From Nitrospirota bacterium (GTDB lineage: Bacteria > Nitrospirota > Thermodesulfovibrionia > Thermodesulfovibrionales > UBA9159), in contig JAMCWJ010000082.1 in assembly GCA_023475105.1 (NCBI GenBank), positions 1 through 51,437 of the forward strand: a stretch of DNA of 51,437 nucleotides. The letters are read 5' to 3'. The translations under genes were made by a program, and so were the position numbers. Positions 44,226 to 51,437 of this stretch are shown here, piece by piece. The notes beneath the pieces are model-generated. The model did no database searches. It was given only the letters and a program-made list of their open reading frames with translations, and was not told the origin of the DNA. Positions within the stretch are counted from its first letter, which is position 1, and every line of letters starts with the position of its first letter.

Positions 44226-44897
44226 ATGCCGATAAAAGTCGTCATCTTTGATCTTGACGGTACCCTTATCGATTCGAGCGTTGATATCACCAACGCACTG
44301 AATTATGCCATGGAGCCCTATTCTCTGAAACGCCTTACCCCTGCGGACGCGGTCGGGCTCATAGGCGAAGGGATAACGCGCCTGATAGAAAAAGTGGCCG
44401 GCGACAGCGGTGAGCCGATCAAAACCGACGTGGGCGAAAGGTTCCTGAAGCACTATACCGGGCATATCCTCGACACCACGAGGACATATCCAGGGGTGGA
44501 AGAGACGCTCCGGAGGCTCGGGGCATACAGAAAAGCGGTCATATCCAACAAGAGAGAGGCCCTTTCGAGGATGGTCCTTGACGGACTCGGACTTTCACAA
44601 TACTTCGAGATCGTCATCGGCAGCGACACGACCCCTGAGAGAAAACCGTCTCCTGTTCCTATCCTCAGAGCCCTCTCCGAATTGCAGGCAGATCCTGACG
44701 ATGCGGTGATGGTCGGAGACAGCAACCATGATGTGGATGCCGGCAAGGCGGCGGGAGTGACGACCGTAGCTGTGACGTACGGCTACAGGCCGCGGGAGGC
44801 GCTCACGCGCGCCGACTATCTGATCGACAGGATGACCGGTCTGGTCCCGCTCCTGGAAGAGATAGACGGATTACGCCGTGTCCGGACCCGAACGTAA
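44226..44897 (+). CDS. gph: Phosphoglycolate phosphatase-like HAD hydrolase
   Basis: The protein has 223 residues. The HAD motifs are in order: FDLDGTLIDSS (nucleophile Asp), VISNKR (motif II region), RKPSPVPI (motif III Lys) and MVGDSNHDVDAGKAAG (motif IV). A helical cap domain lies between motif I and II, as in Gph/PGP. It probably removes phosphate from 2-phosphoglycolate; related HADs act on other small phosphates. It lies 19 nt before the methyltransferase gene. Confidence 0.88.
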   Translation: MPIKVVIFDLDGTLIDSSVDITNALNYAMEPYSLKRLTPADAVGLIGEGITRLIEKVAGDSGEPIKTDVGERFLKHYTGHILDTTRTYPGVEETLRRLGAYRKAVISNKREALSRMVLDGLGLSQYFEIVIGSDTTPERKPSPVPILRALSELQADPDDAVMVGDSNHDVDAGKAAGVTTVAVTYGYRPREALTRADYLIDRMTGLVPLLEEIDGLRRVRTRT

Positions 44898-44915
44898 AGA
44901 AGGCTCGTACCGCAC

Positions 44916-45644
44916 ATGGAACTGACCCTTGATCATATCAGAGATGTAAAAATATATCAGTCGAAAAACGGGTACCGGTTTTCCGTGGATCCGCTTCTGC
45001 TTTCCCACTTTGTAAATATGCCGGTGGTAGAAAAGATAGCCGACCTCGGGGCCGGCTCGGGGGTGATCGGATTACTCCTCGCGAGGAAATACCCGCATGC
45101 CTCGGTCACTCTTTTCGAACTCCAGGAGGGGCTTGCCGCAGCGGCCGAAAGGAACGTTGTGCTCAACCGGCTCGAAAAGAGGGCGACCGTGATCAACGCG
45201 GATCTGAGAGATACTGGAAATCTCTCCCTGCGGGCCGGGACAGGATGCTTCGACATCGCAGTTTCGAACCCTCCCTTCAGGAAAGAGCGGTCCGGCCTCG
45301 TGAGCTCCGGGGAGGAGAAGGCGATTGCGCGCCACGAGATACGACTGAAGCTCCCCGAACTGGTGAGCGCGGCGCGTTTCCTGCTGAGGGCGAAGGGGAG
45401 GTTTTTTCTTATCTATCATCCGGGCAGACTGGCGGAGCTCACGGATGTCCTGAAACAAGGGGGGATGGAAGTGAAAAGGCTGAGGTTCATCCATTCCCAT
45501 GCGGCGTCGGAAGCGAAGATGGTGCTCGTTGAAGCGGTGTACGGCGGCAGGGTCGGACTGAAGGTCGAGCGGCCCCTTTGCCTGTACGATGAGAAAGGCG
45601 AATACACTGAGGAGATGCGCTCCCTGTACGCGACGCAGGGGTGA
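44916..45644 (+). CDS. tRNA1(Val) (adenine(37)-N6)-methyltransferase-like (TrmN6)
   Basis: The protein has 242 residues. It is a SAM-dependent N6-adenine methyltransferase fold with IADLGAGSGVIGLLLARKYP (SAM loop) and the catalytic NPPF motif (SNPPFRKERSG), typical of the YfiC/TrmN6 group. It starts LTLDHIRDVKIYQSKNGYRFSVDPLLLSHF, the usual N-terminus of this family. Exact target is inferred from the family. Confidence 0.85.
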   Translation: MELTLDHIRDVKIYQSKNGYRFSVDPLLLSHFVNMPVVEKIADLGAGSGVIGLLLARKYPHASVTLFELQEGLAAAAERNVVLNRLEKRATVINADLRDTGNLSLRAGTGCFDIAVSNPPFRKERSGLVSSGEEKAIARHEIRLKLPELVSAARFLLRAKGRFFLIYHPGRLAELTDVLKQGGMEVKRLRFIHSHAASEAKMVLVEAVYGGRVGLKVERPLCLYDEKGEYTEEMRSLYATQG

Positions 45645-45658
45645 AGGCGCCTTCCGTG

Positions 45659-45687
45659 TTGTATAGATATGGGGTTAGAGGTATAAT
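45659..45687 (+). promoter_or_regulatory. Promoter of the YprB-like exonuclease gene
   Basis: TTGTAT (45659-45664), a 17-nt spacer and TATAAT (45682-45687) lie about 38 nt before GTG 45726. Confidence 0.6.
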
Positions 45688-45725
45688 AAGCATTAAAAAG
45701 ATCCGCGTCTCGCGACGGAACCAAC

Positions 45726-46508
45726 GTGATCAGAAACTCATTCAGCATTCTCAACGGTATAGGCGAAAAATTGGAGAGGAGACTCTGGAGAACGGGCATC
45801 CTCACCTGGGACGATTTTATCCATGCCGGCGACATTCATTTCATCTGTCCCGACAGAAAGGTTCTTTTCGACTCCAGCCTTGTTACGGCCTCACGAAAAC
45901 TGGAAGAAAGGGACGCCCTCTTTTTTGCGAGATCGTTGAGGAGGCGTGAGCACTGGCGTCTCTTCGAAACCTTCAGAGACAGCGTGCTCTATCTCGACAT
46001 AGAAACAAACGGCTATCAGCCGGACAGGGGAGGTTATGTCACCGTCGTCGGCTTGTACGACGGATTCGATGCCAAATGCCTCGTTGCGGGCGAGAATCTC
46101 ACGGCCGACAATCTCAACAGGGAGCTTTCTCAGTATAAGTATCTCGTGACCTTCTACGGCACCTCCTTTGATATCCCTTTTCTCCAGAAGACATTCCCCG
46201 GGGTGAAGTTCGATATCCCTCACTTTGACCTCTGTTTTGCCGCCAAGAGGCTCGGGATCAACGGCGGCCTGAAAAAGATCGAAACCCTCTTCAACATCGA
46301 ACGCGACCATGAGGTGAAGGGTATGGACGGGTATGATGCGGTACGGCTGTGGGAGCTTGCAAAGAGGGGGAAAGAAGAAGCGAGGAGACTGTTGCTGAGC
46401 TACAACAGGGAGGACACGGTGAACCTTCAGAGAATCGCCGGTATCCTCTATGACAGGCTGAAGCAGTCGACAGGAATTGAGGAGCACCTTGTCTGCGGAC
46501 TTGGTTAG
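45726..46508 (+). CDS. RNase H-like exonuclease (YprB family)
   Basis: The protein has 260 residues from GTG 45726. It has an N-terminal HhH-like stretch (SILNGIGEKLERRLWRTGILTWDDF) and a DEDD exonuclease core: YLDIETNGY (Asp, Glu), YGTSFDIPFLQ (Asp) and YNREDTVNL (Asp). It resembles YprB-type ribonuclease H-like proteins; the nucleic acid substrate is unknown. Its last 20 nt overlap the downstream recombinase gene. Confidence 0.8.
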   Translation: MIRNSFSILNGIGEKLERRLWRTGILTWDDFIHAGDIHFICPDRKVLFDSSLVTASRKLEERDALFFARSLRRREHWRLFETFRDSVLYLDIETNGYQPDRGGYVTVVGLYDGFDAKCLVAGENLTADNLNRELSQYKYLVTFYGTSFDIPFLQKTFPGVKFDIPHFDLCFAAKRLGINGGLKKIETLFNIERDHEVKGMDGYDAVRLWELAKRGKEEARRLLLSYNREDTVNLQRIAGILYDRLKQSTGIEEHLVCGLG

Positions 46509-47397
46509 GGATTTTCTCGCCTATCTTTCCGCGGAGAAGGGTCTCGCAGGGAATACCGTTCAGTCCTACCGGATGGACCTCGCGATGTTCGGGAAATTTC
46601 TCGCCCCGCGCGGCAAGGGTCCCGGCTCTTTTACGAGGCCGGACATTATCGACTTTCTGGACCGGATGAGGGATGAGGCATATTCGACCTCGAGCATCTG
46701 CAGGGCCATTTCTTCGGTGAAGGGCTTCTGCAGGTTTCTTCTCCTGGAGAAGGTCATCAGCGAGGACCCCTCCGAGAATCTTCAGTCACCCAAGAGATGG
46801 GAGAAGCTGCCGAAGGCCCTCAGCGTCGAACAGATAAAGGAGGTCCTGTCCATTTCGGGCGGTCCGGACGGGACAGGGAAGCGTCCCTTCGACCGGGCCC
46901 TGTTCGCGAGGAATGCCGCCATGGTGGAGCTTCTGTACTCGTCGGGTCTGCGCGTGAGCGAACTTGTGACTCTGAGGCTCGAGGATATCAATTTCAGCGG
47001 GGGCTTCATCAGGGTCGTGGGGAAGGGCTCGAAGGAAAGGGTCGTGCCGATGAACGGACGCGCCATCGAGAGGGTGAAAGGATACATCCGTGATTTCAGA
47101 CCGGCGCTCCTCGGCCGGCGCTCTTCGGAGTTTCTCTTCCTTACGGGGAGAGGCGCCCCGATGACGAGGCAGCGGTTCTGGCAGACCATGAAGGCCTTCG
47201 GGAAGGTGCTCAACATAGACCTCTCCCCGCATACCGTGAGGCACAGTTTTGCAACGCATCTCCTGGAGGGCGGAGCGGACCTGAGGTCCCTTCAGAAGAT
47301 GCTCGGGCACTCCGATATTTCGACGACACAGATATACACAAAGGTGACGATGGACAGGATCAGGAAGGTCTATCAGCAGCATCATCCCAGGGCGTGA
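46489..47397 (+). CDS. xerD: Xer-type tyrosine recombinase
   Basis: The protein has 302 residues from TTG 46489, chosen because AGGAG lies 4 nt upstream; TTG 46477 is an alternative. It has an N-terminal SAM-like core-binding domain and a catalytic domain with the full set Arg155, Lys179, His248, Arg251, His274 and nucleophile Tyr283 (TQIYT). Length and the HTVRHSFATHLLEGGADLRSLQKMLGH motif fit XerC/XerD, which resolve chromosome dimers at dif. No dif-like site is seen nearby. Whether it is XerC or XerD cannot be settled here. Confidence 0.88.
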   Translation: MSADLVRDFLAYLSAEKGLAGNTVQSYRMDLAMFGKFLAPRGKGPGSFTRPDIIDFLDRMRDEAYSTSSICRAISSVKGFCRFLLLEKVISEDPSENLQSPKRWEKLPKALSVEQIKEVLSISGGPDGTGKRPFDRALFARNAAMVELLYSSGLRVSELVTLRLEDINFSGGFIRVVGKGSKERVVPMNGRAIERVKGYIRDFRPALLGRRSSEFLFLTGRGAPMTRQRFWQTMKAFGKVLNIDLSPHTVRHSFATHLLEGGADLRSLQKMLGHSDISTTQIYTKVTMDRIRKVYQQHHPRA

Positions 47398-47506
47398 CGT
47401 CAGGCCGGGGAGGACTTCAGGGTACGTACAGGCGAAGGAATGAGGGAACTCGCCGGAACCCGTAGCGGGCAACCGGCATTGTGGAATTATGGAGCGGAGG
47501 TGAGCA

Positions 47507-49999
47507 ATGAAGCGTCTTAACAGAGATGATCTTTACAGGTGTTGCGACGAAGCCGTACTTCAGTTCGAGACTACGGAAGAACTCCCGCAGCTCGAAGGGA
47601 CCATAGGCCAGGCGAGGGCGCTTGATGCCATCACGTTCGGTCTCAGTCTGGATAGTTCCGGGTTCAACATTTTTGTCCTTGGAGAGAATGGAACGGGAAA
47701 GATGTCGACCATCAAGGAGATCCTCCGGAAGGAATCGCTTTTGAGATCCGTTCCCCTGGACTGGTGTTACGTATACAACTTCAGGGACCCCGATGAGCCG
47801 ACGGCCATTTCACTCGAGCCCGGCCGGGCGGTCGGCTTCCAGAAAGACATGGAAGAACTCGTTAAGACCCTGAGGGTCGAGATACCGAAGGTATTCGAAT
47901 CGAAGGAATACGAGAAACAGAAAAGCAAGATCGTCGAAGAATTCCAGAAGAGGCAGCGGGACATGTTTAGCGGGCTCGAAAACGAGGCCCAGGCAAAGGG
48001 GTTTTCGATAAGGAAGACAGTGACGGGGCTTATGATCGTGCCGGTCAAGAAGAATGGGGAGCCCCTCACCGAAGAGGAGTTCGAAGGGCTTGACGTCGAT
48101 ACCAAGAAGAAGATAGAAGAGATCGGAAAGTCGCTGCAGGAGAAACTGGACGACGTGGTGCGCACCGTAAGGGACGGCGAGAAGGTCCTGAAGGAGCAGC
48201 TGCTGAAGCTCGAAAGGGAGGCTGCCCTCGGGGCGGTGGGGCACTTAATCGAAGACATCAGGAAAAAGCACGGGGAATACGAAAAGATCATCGGCTATCT
48301 CGAAAACGTCCAGGAAGACATGCTCGAGCACCTTGACGACTTCAAGCAGGCGGAGGAGCAGGCGCCTCCGCTGCCGTTCATGAAAATGCAGAAGACGGAG
48401 CCGACCTTTACGCGGTACATGGTGAATGTCCTGGTGAACAACAAAGGCCAGACGGGCGCGCCCTGTGTGTTCGAGCGCAACCCCACCTACTACAACCTGT
48501 TCGGCAGGATCGAGCACAAGTTCCAGTACGGCGTTGCGGTAACGGATTTTTCGATGATCAAGGCAGGGTCCCTCCACAGGGCGAACGGCGGGTACCTCGT
48601 CATAGATGCGCTGGACCTCCTCAGGAATCTCTTTGCCTATGACGCCCTGAAGAGGGCGATCAGGAACAAGGAGATACGCATTGAGGATGTCTGGGAACAA
48701 TACAGGCTCGTCTCTACGACCTCGCTTAAACCGGACGGCATCCCCCTCGATGTAAAAGTCGTTCTTGTGGGGAGCCCTTATCTCTATTACCTCCTGTACG
48801 GCCTCGACGAGGAATACCGCGAGCTGTTCAAGGTGAAAGCGGACTTCGACAGCTGGATGGACCGGACTGAGGCAAACATCCAGAAGTATGCCCTGTTCGT
48901 GGCGGATGTCTGCAGGGTGGAAAAACTCCTCCCCTTCGACAGGTCGGGTGTGGCGAAGATCGTCGAATACGGTTCGCGGCTCACCGCGCACCAGGAGAAA
49001 CTCTCCTCCAAGTTCAGCGAGATCGCGAACCTCGTGAGGGAAGCGGCGTACTGGGCAAAGGCGGCGGGCAGCGGCATCGTAAAATCGGAGCACATCGAGA
49101 CGGCGATCGATAAGAAGATTTACAGGAGTAACAGGATCGAGGAGAGGCTGCGGGAGATGATGCGGGAAGGCACGTTGATCGTCGACACTTCCGGGGAAAA
49201 GGTGGGGCAGGTCAACGGCCTCGCAGTGCTCGATCTCGGCGACTATGGTTTCGGGAAACCCTCGAGGATAACGGCGAGCACGCATACGGGAAAGGCGGGG
49301 GTCGTGAACATCGAGCGCGAGACGAAGATGAGCGGGAAGATCCACGAAAAGGCGATCCTGATACTCACGAACTACCTCGGGAGCAAATATGCGATAAAGA
49401 AGCCGATAAGTCTTTCCGCGTCGATCACCTTCGAGCAGCTGTACGATATGGTCGAGGGCGACAGCGCAACCTGCGCTGAATATTACGCGCTCACGAGCAG
49501 CATCTCCGGGGTCCCCCTCAAGCAGAACTTTGCGGTCACCGGCTCGATGGACCAGACCGGAGCGGTCCAGCCCATAGGCGGCGTGAACGAAAAAGTAGAA
49601 GGCTTTTTCGAGCTCTGCAAGCTGAGGGGACTCGACGGCACGCACGGCGTCATCATACCGGCGAAGAATGTGAAGAACCTTATGCTGAAGCGGGAAGTGG
49701 TCGACGCGGTGGGCGAAGGGAAGTTCTCGATCTATCCGATCGATACGGTCGAAGAGGGGCTCGAAATACTCACCGGGATGCCGGCGGGGGCGCTGGGAAA
49801 GGACGAGACGTATCCCGAGGGGTCCGTACACTATCTGGTAATGAAGCGGCTTACGGAGATCTCGGATGCCATGAAGGAGAAGAAGGAGGAGAAGGACGAG
49901 GCACGGAAAAAAGAGGAGGACCCCCCGGAGAAGATGAAAACGCAGAAGCCGAAAAGGAGCCGAAAATCACTTCGCGGCGCGCACCATGAAACACAATGA
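47507..49999 (+). CDS. Lon-like ATP-dependent protease (AAA_32, S16)
   Basis: The protein has 830 residues. The N-terminal part carries a P-loop (GENGTGKMS, 59-67) split from the rest of the AAA core by a long coiled-coil insert (about 120-280), as in AAA_32/LonB-type proteins. The core resumes with HRANGGYLVIDALDLLRN. The C-terminal S16 domain has the Ser-Lys dyad Ser653 (GDSATCA) and Lys696 (GGVNEKVEG), 43 residues apart as in Lon. A Lys/Glu-rich tail (about 785-830) is unusual. It is cytosolic. GGAGGTGAG precedes ATG 47507. Confidence 0.9.
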   Translation: MKRLNRDDLYRCCDEAVLQFETTEELPQLEGTIGQARALDAITFGLSLDSSGFNIFVLGENGTGKMSTIKEILRKESLLRSVPLDWCYVYNFRDPDEPTAISLEPGRAVGFQKDMEELVKTLRVEIPKVFESKEYEKQKSKIVEEFQKRQRDMFSGLENEAQAKGFSIRKTVTGLMIVPVKKNGEPLTEEEFEGLDVDTKKKIEEIGKSLQEKLDDVVRTVRDGEKVLKEQLLKLEREAALGAVGHLIEDIRKKHGEYEKIIGYLENVQEDMLEHLDDFKQAEEQAPPLPFMKMQKTEPTFTRYMVNVLVNNKGQTGAPCVFERNPTYYNLFGRIEHKFQYGVAVTDFSMIKAGSLHRANGGYLVIDALDLLRNLFAYDALKRAIRNKEIRIEDVWEQYRLVSTTSLKPDGIPLDVKVVLVGSPYLYYLLYGLDEEYRELFKVKADFDSWMDRTEANIQKYALFVADVCRVEKLLPFDRSGVAKIVEYGSRLTAHQEKLSSKFSEIANLVREAAYWAKAAGSGIVKSEHIETAIDKKIYRSNRIEERLREMMREGTLIVDTSGEKVGQVNGLAVLDLGDYGFGKPSRITASTHTGKAGVVNIERETKMSGKIHEKAILILTNYLGSKYAIKKPISLSASITFEQLYDMVEGDSATCAEYYALTSSISGVPLKQNFAVTGSMDQTGAVQPIGGVNEKVEGFFELCKLRGLDGTHGVIIPAKNVKNLMLKREVVDAVGEGKFSIYPIDTVEEGLEILTGMPAGALGKDETYPEGSVHYLVMKRLTEISDAMKEKKEEKDEARKKEEDPPEKMKTQKPKRSRKSLRGAHHETQ

Positions 50000-50901
50000 A
50001 GAGGATTCTCCGGGGTCTTCAGGCAGGCGGGATCTTCGCGCTTTCCCTCTTCCTTGCCCTGTTGCCGGTCAGGGCAGGAGGGCTGCTCGGTCTTATCCTC
50101 TATCACCTCTGGAGAAGCAGACGCATGATAGCCGTCGGTAATCTGAAGGAATCCGTCGCCCTGGGCGCCATGTCTCTTTCGCGGTCTCCGGAAGAGGTGA
50201 TCAGAGAGAATTTCATGAACCTCGGCCGGTCGTTCCTCGAGATCATCAAGATCTATCACGGGATGGGGGAAGAGATACTGCGGAAGACCACCATCACGGG
50301 CATCGAGCATTTCGAACACGCGAGGGCGAAAGGCAAGGGGGTCCTCCTGATCACCGGTCACTGCGGCAACTGGGAGTTGCTCGCGCTTCTCTCTTCGTAT
50401 AGGGTTGCTCCGCTTTCGGTTGTAGTGAGACCCCTGAACAATCCCTATCTCGACACCTTCCTCCGGAAGGCAAGGTCCCGTTTCGGCAACAGAGTGATCG
50501 AGAAGAAAGGCGCCCTGCGGGCGATCATGGCGACCCTGAAAGCCGGCGGATTCGTCGGGATACTGATGGACCAGGCGGTTCTCCCCGACGAGGGCTATGT
50601 AATCGGGTTTCTCGAAAGAGGCGCCTGGACAACGAAGATGCCCGCGTTGCTCGCGAGGAAGACCGGCGCTCCGGCGGTGCCGGCCTTTATCAGGAGGACG
50701 CCGGGCGGGCATGAAATAACGGTTTACCCCGAGGTCGCTCTTTCCCCGAAGGACAATCAGGAGGAAGCGGTGAAAGAGGACACGGAGCGGTTTTCCCGTT
50801 ACATAGAGGACTATATAAGGGAGAATCCTTCCCAGTGGCTCTGGATGCACAGGAGGTGGAAAAGGGTACCGGAGGCCCCGCCCGAAACAAAAGGAACATA
50901 A
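49996..50901 (+). CDS. LpxL/HtrB-like lysophospholipid (lipid A) acyltransferase
   Basis: The protein has 301 residues. It has a hydrophobic N-terminal anchor, the catalytic HxxxxE-type motif in ITGHCGNWELLAL (His...Glu), then KKGALRAIMATLKAGGFVGILMDQAV and the C-terminal YIRENPSQWLWMHRRWK, all family hallmarks. It should add a secondary acyl chain to lipid A or a related lipid at the inner membrane. ATG 49996 overlaps the Lon-like stop (ATGA). Confidence 0.9.
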   Translation: MKRILRGLQAGGIFALSLFLALLPVRAGGLLGLILYHLWRSRRMIAVGNLKESVALGAMSLSRSPEEVIRENFMNLGRSFLEIIKIYHGMGEEILRKTTITGIEHFEHARAKGKGVLLITGHCGNWELLALLSSYRVAPLSVVVRPLNNPYLDTFLRKARSRFGNRVIEKKGALRAIMATLKAGGFVGILMDQAVLPDEGYVIGFLERGAWTTKMPALLARKTGAPAVPAFIRRTPGGHEITVYPEVALSPKDNQEEAVKEDTERFSRYIEDYIRENPSQWLWMHRRWKRVPEAPPETKGT

Positions 50902-51002
50902 GGGGAACTCAGGAGAGGCATCCGTCTCTCGGCAAGACAATAGCCCTTCTCGACTGTTCCTCGGTCTGTGAACCTAAGAACACTCTGTCCCCATGTATTG
51001 TC

Positions 51003-51024
51003 AAGGTCCGCCCATGTGGACCTT
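51003..51024 (-). terminator. Possible hairpin terminator
   Basis: AAGGTCC (51003-51009) pairs with GGACCTT (51018-51024) over an 8-nt loop. It lies 3 nt beyond the stop of the minus-strand frame at 51028-51234. No T-run follows. Confidence 0.3.
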
Positions 51025-51027
51025 CAA

Positions 51028-51234
51028 CTAACCCGGGGTCTTGTCCTTCGAGCCGGACACCTCCCCTGAGTTTCTGAAGTATGCGTTCGGATCGGCATCA
51101 GGCGGGGCGGGGCCTCCGGGCGGTTTTCTTTTGTCGACAGTCCTGTAGTTATCTCCGGCTGCATACGCTGCCAAACCCCGACGGGGCGGGCAGGGTAGCC
51201 CGAAAAGACTTTTGCAGGGATTCCTTAACGGCAT
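51028..51234 (-). CDS. Pro-rich hypothetical C-terminal fragment
   Basis: A 68-codon frame on the minus strand ends DKRKPPGGPAPPDADPNAYF...SGSKDKTPG. It is rich in Pro, Gly and Asp, as in a linker or secreted-protein tail. No start signal or family is recognised, and the rest of a gene is absent upstream. A hairpin follows the stop. The remainder of 50902-51345 shows nothing else. Confidence 0.25.
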   Translation of the reverse strand: MPLRNPCKSLFGLPCPPRRGLAAYAAGDNYRTVDKRKPPGGPAPPDADPNAYFRNSGEVSGSKDKTPG

Positions 51235-51345
51235 CGGAAGCCACGCAGATTATACGAAAGCGGGAAATACCGTTCGCTGAAGTCCTCTCTGACCGACGCC
51301 ATGCCCTGATTATTAACTTGGCAAGCAAATAGAGCAATAATATGT

Positions 51346-51351
51346 TATACT
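51346..51351 (+). promoter_or_regulatory. -10 box of the IS630-type transposase gene
   Basis: TGT-TATACT, an extended -10, lies 6 nt before ATG 51358 with no Shine-Dalgarno sequence. Confidence 0.5.
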
Positions 51352-51357
51352 TGATGC

Positions 51358-51437
51358 ATGGAAAAGATCGATGCAAGGACACTGAATCAGGAAGCGCAGT
51401 ATCAAATTCGAAGGCAGGTAGTAAAACTCCGGAAACG
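51358..51437 (+). mobile_element. IS630-family transposase, N-terminal part cut by window edge
   Basis: The 26 visible codons (MEKIDARTLNQEAQYQIRRQ, then VVKLRK) match the start of IS630-type transposases, just ahead of their helix-turn-helix. The catalytic DDE domain lies outside the window. The left end of the insertion sequence should lie a few tens of bases upstream, but its inverted repeat cannot be identified with only one end visible. Confidence 0.65.

Noticed and set aside
48245-49831. 528-codon open frame antisense to the Lon-like gene
   Set aside because: It is a mirror of a GC-rich coding sequence; it lacks domain motifs and a start signal, whereas the plus-strand frame has Walker and Ser-Lys motifs.
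50902-51357. A second insertion sequence fragment upstream of the IS630 gene
   Set aside because: No transposase motif or matching inverted repeat could be seen; only a minus-strand tail-like frame and a hairpin are present.

Overview
The window is a GC-rich, gene-dense chromosomal segment from a Gram-negative bacterium. The Gram-negative reading rests on a lipid A-type acyltransferase, a lipoprotein signal, a beta-barrel outer-membrane protein and an F-type ATP synthase with paired b and b' subunits. The mix of an F1 operon lacking subunits a and c, a CobA-HemD fusion, NikR, CbiM-type metal transporters and a MetE-core protein would suit an anaerobic or microaerophilic lineage such as Nitrospirota or Desulfobacterota. 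That placement is inference. No rRNA, tRNA or CRISPR array was seen.

Layout. 1-3270 is AT-richer accessory DNA: an RHS core fragment joined to a membrane-protein fragment, a decayed TPR gene and a secreted PKD/Ig-like protein. 3464-12046 holds signalling and housekeeping genes: a GspE-N/GAF-like protein, a P-loop ATPase, a solute-binding lipoprotein, a MetE-core protein, an HD-GYP response regulator overlapping a Rossmann-headed hybrid kinase, and an O6-alkylguanine methyltransferase. 12086-14603 is a small accessory island with a MITE-like element, a HigB toxin with a HigA/metallopeptidase partner, and a broken SIR2-domain gene. 14619-18696 (minus strand) is a tightly overlapping pdp-dgt-glgP operon. 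A second MITE-like copy follows, then cobA-hemD, mgtC-like, tyrS, a DUF1499-like gene, a DUF1566-like gene broken by an amber codon, pgm, pdxA and an Old Yellow Enzyme homologue. 28627-32790 (minus strand) is a nickel/cobalt locus: nikR, a cobalamin riboswitch driving a Cys-rich protein, CbiM and a small membrane protein, and a second operon (outer-membrane barrel, NikM/CbiM, PDGLE protein) behind a candidate NikR operator. 33349-36981 carries a secreted protein of unknown function, an MFS carrier and bioF. 37210-43110 is the atpF'-F-H-A-G-D-C operon. 43210-50901 carries cysK, gph, a TrmN6-like methyltransferase, a YprB-like exonuclease, a Xer recombinase, a Lon-like protease and an LpxL-like acyltransferase. 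The right edge cuts an IS630-type transposase.

How it fits together. Two metal-uptake operons appear to be under separate control, one by B12 (cobalt) and one by NikR (nickel), but neither carries the CbiQ/CbiO energising subunits here. CobA-HemD feeds the corrinoid and siroheme branch. Many gene junctions are ATGA or GTGA overlaps, which suggests translational coupling. By contrast, at least eight genes that start transcription units have a -10 box only 5-8 nt before the start codon and no Shine-Dalgarno sequence, so leaderless mRNAs look common. The least described features are the MITE-like repeat family, the dual Ni/Co regulatory architecture, the Rossmann-headed kinase, and a MetE core with an altered zinc ligand.
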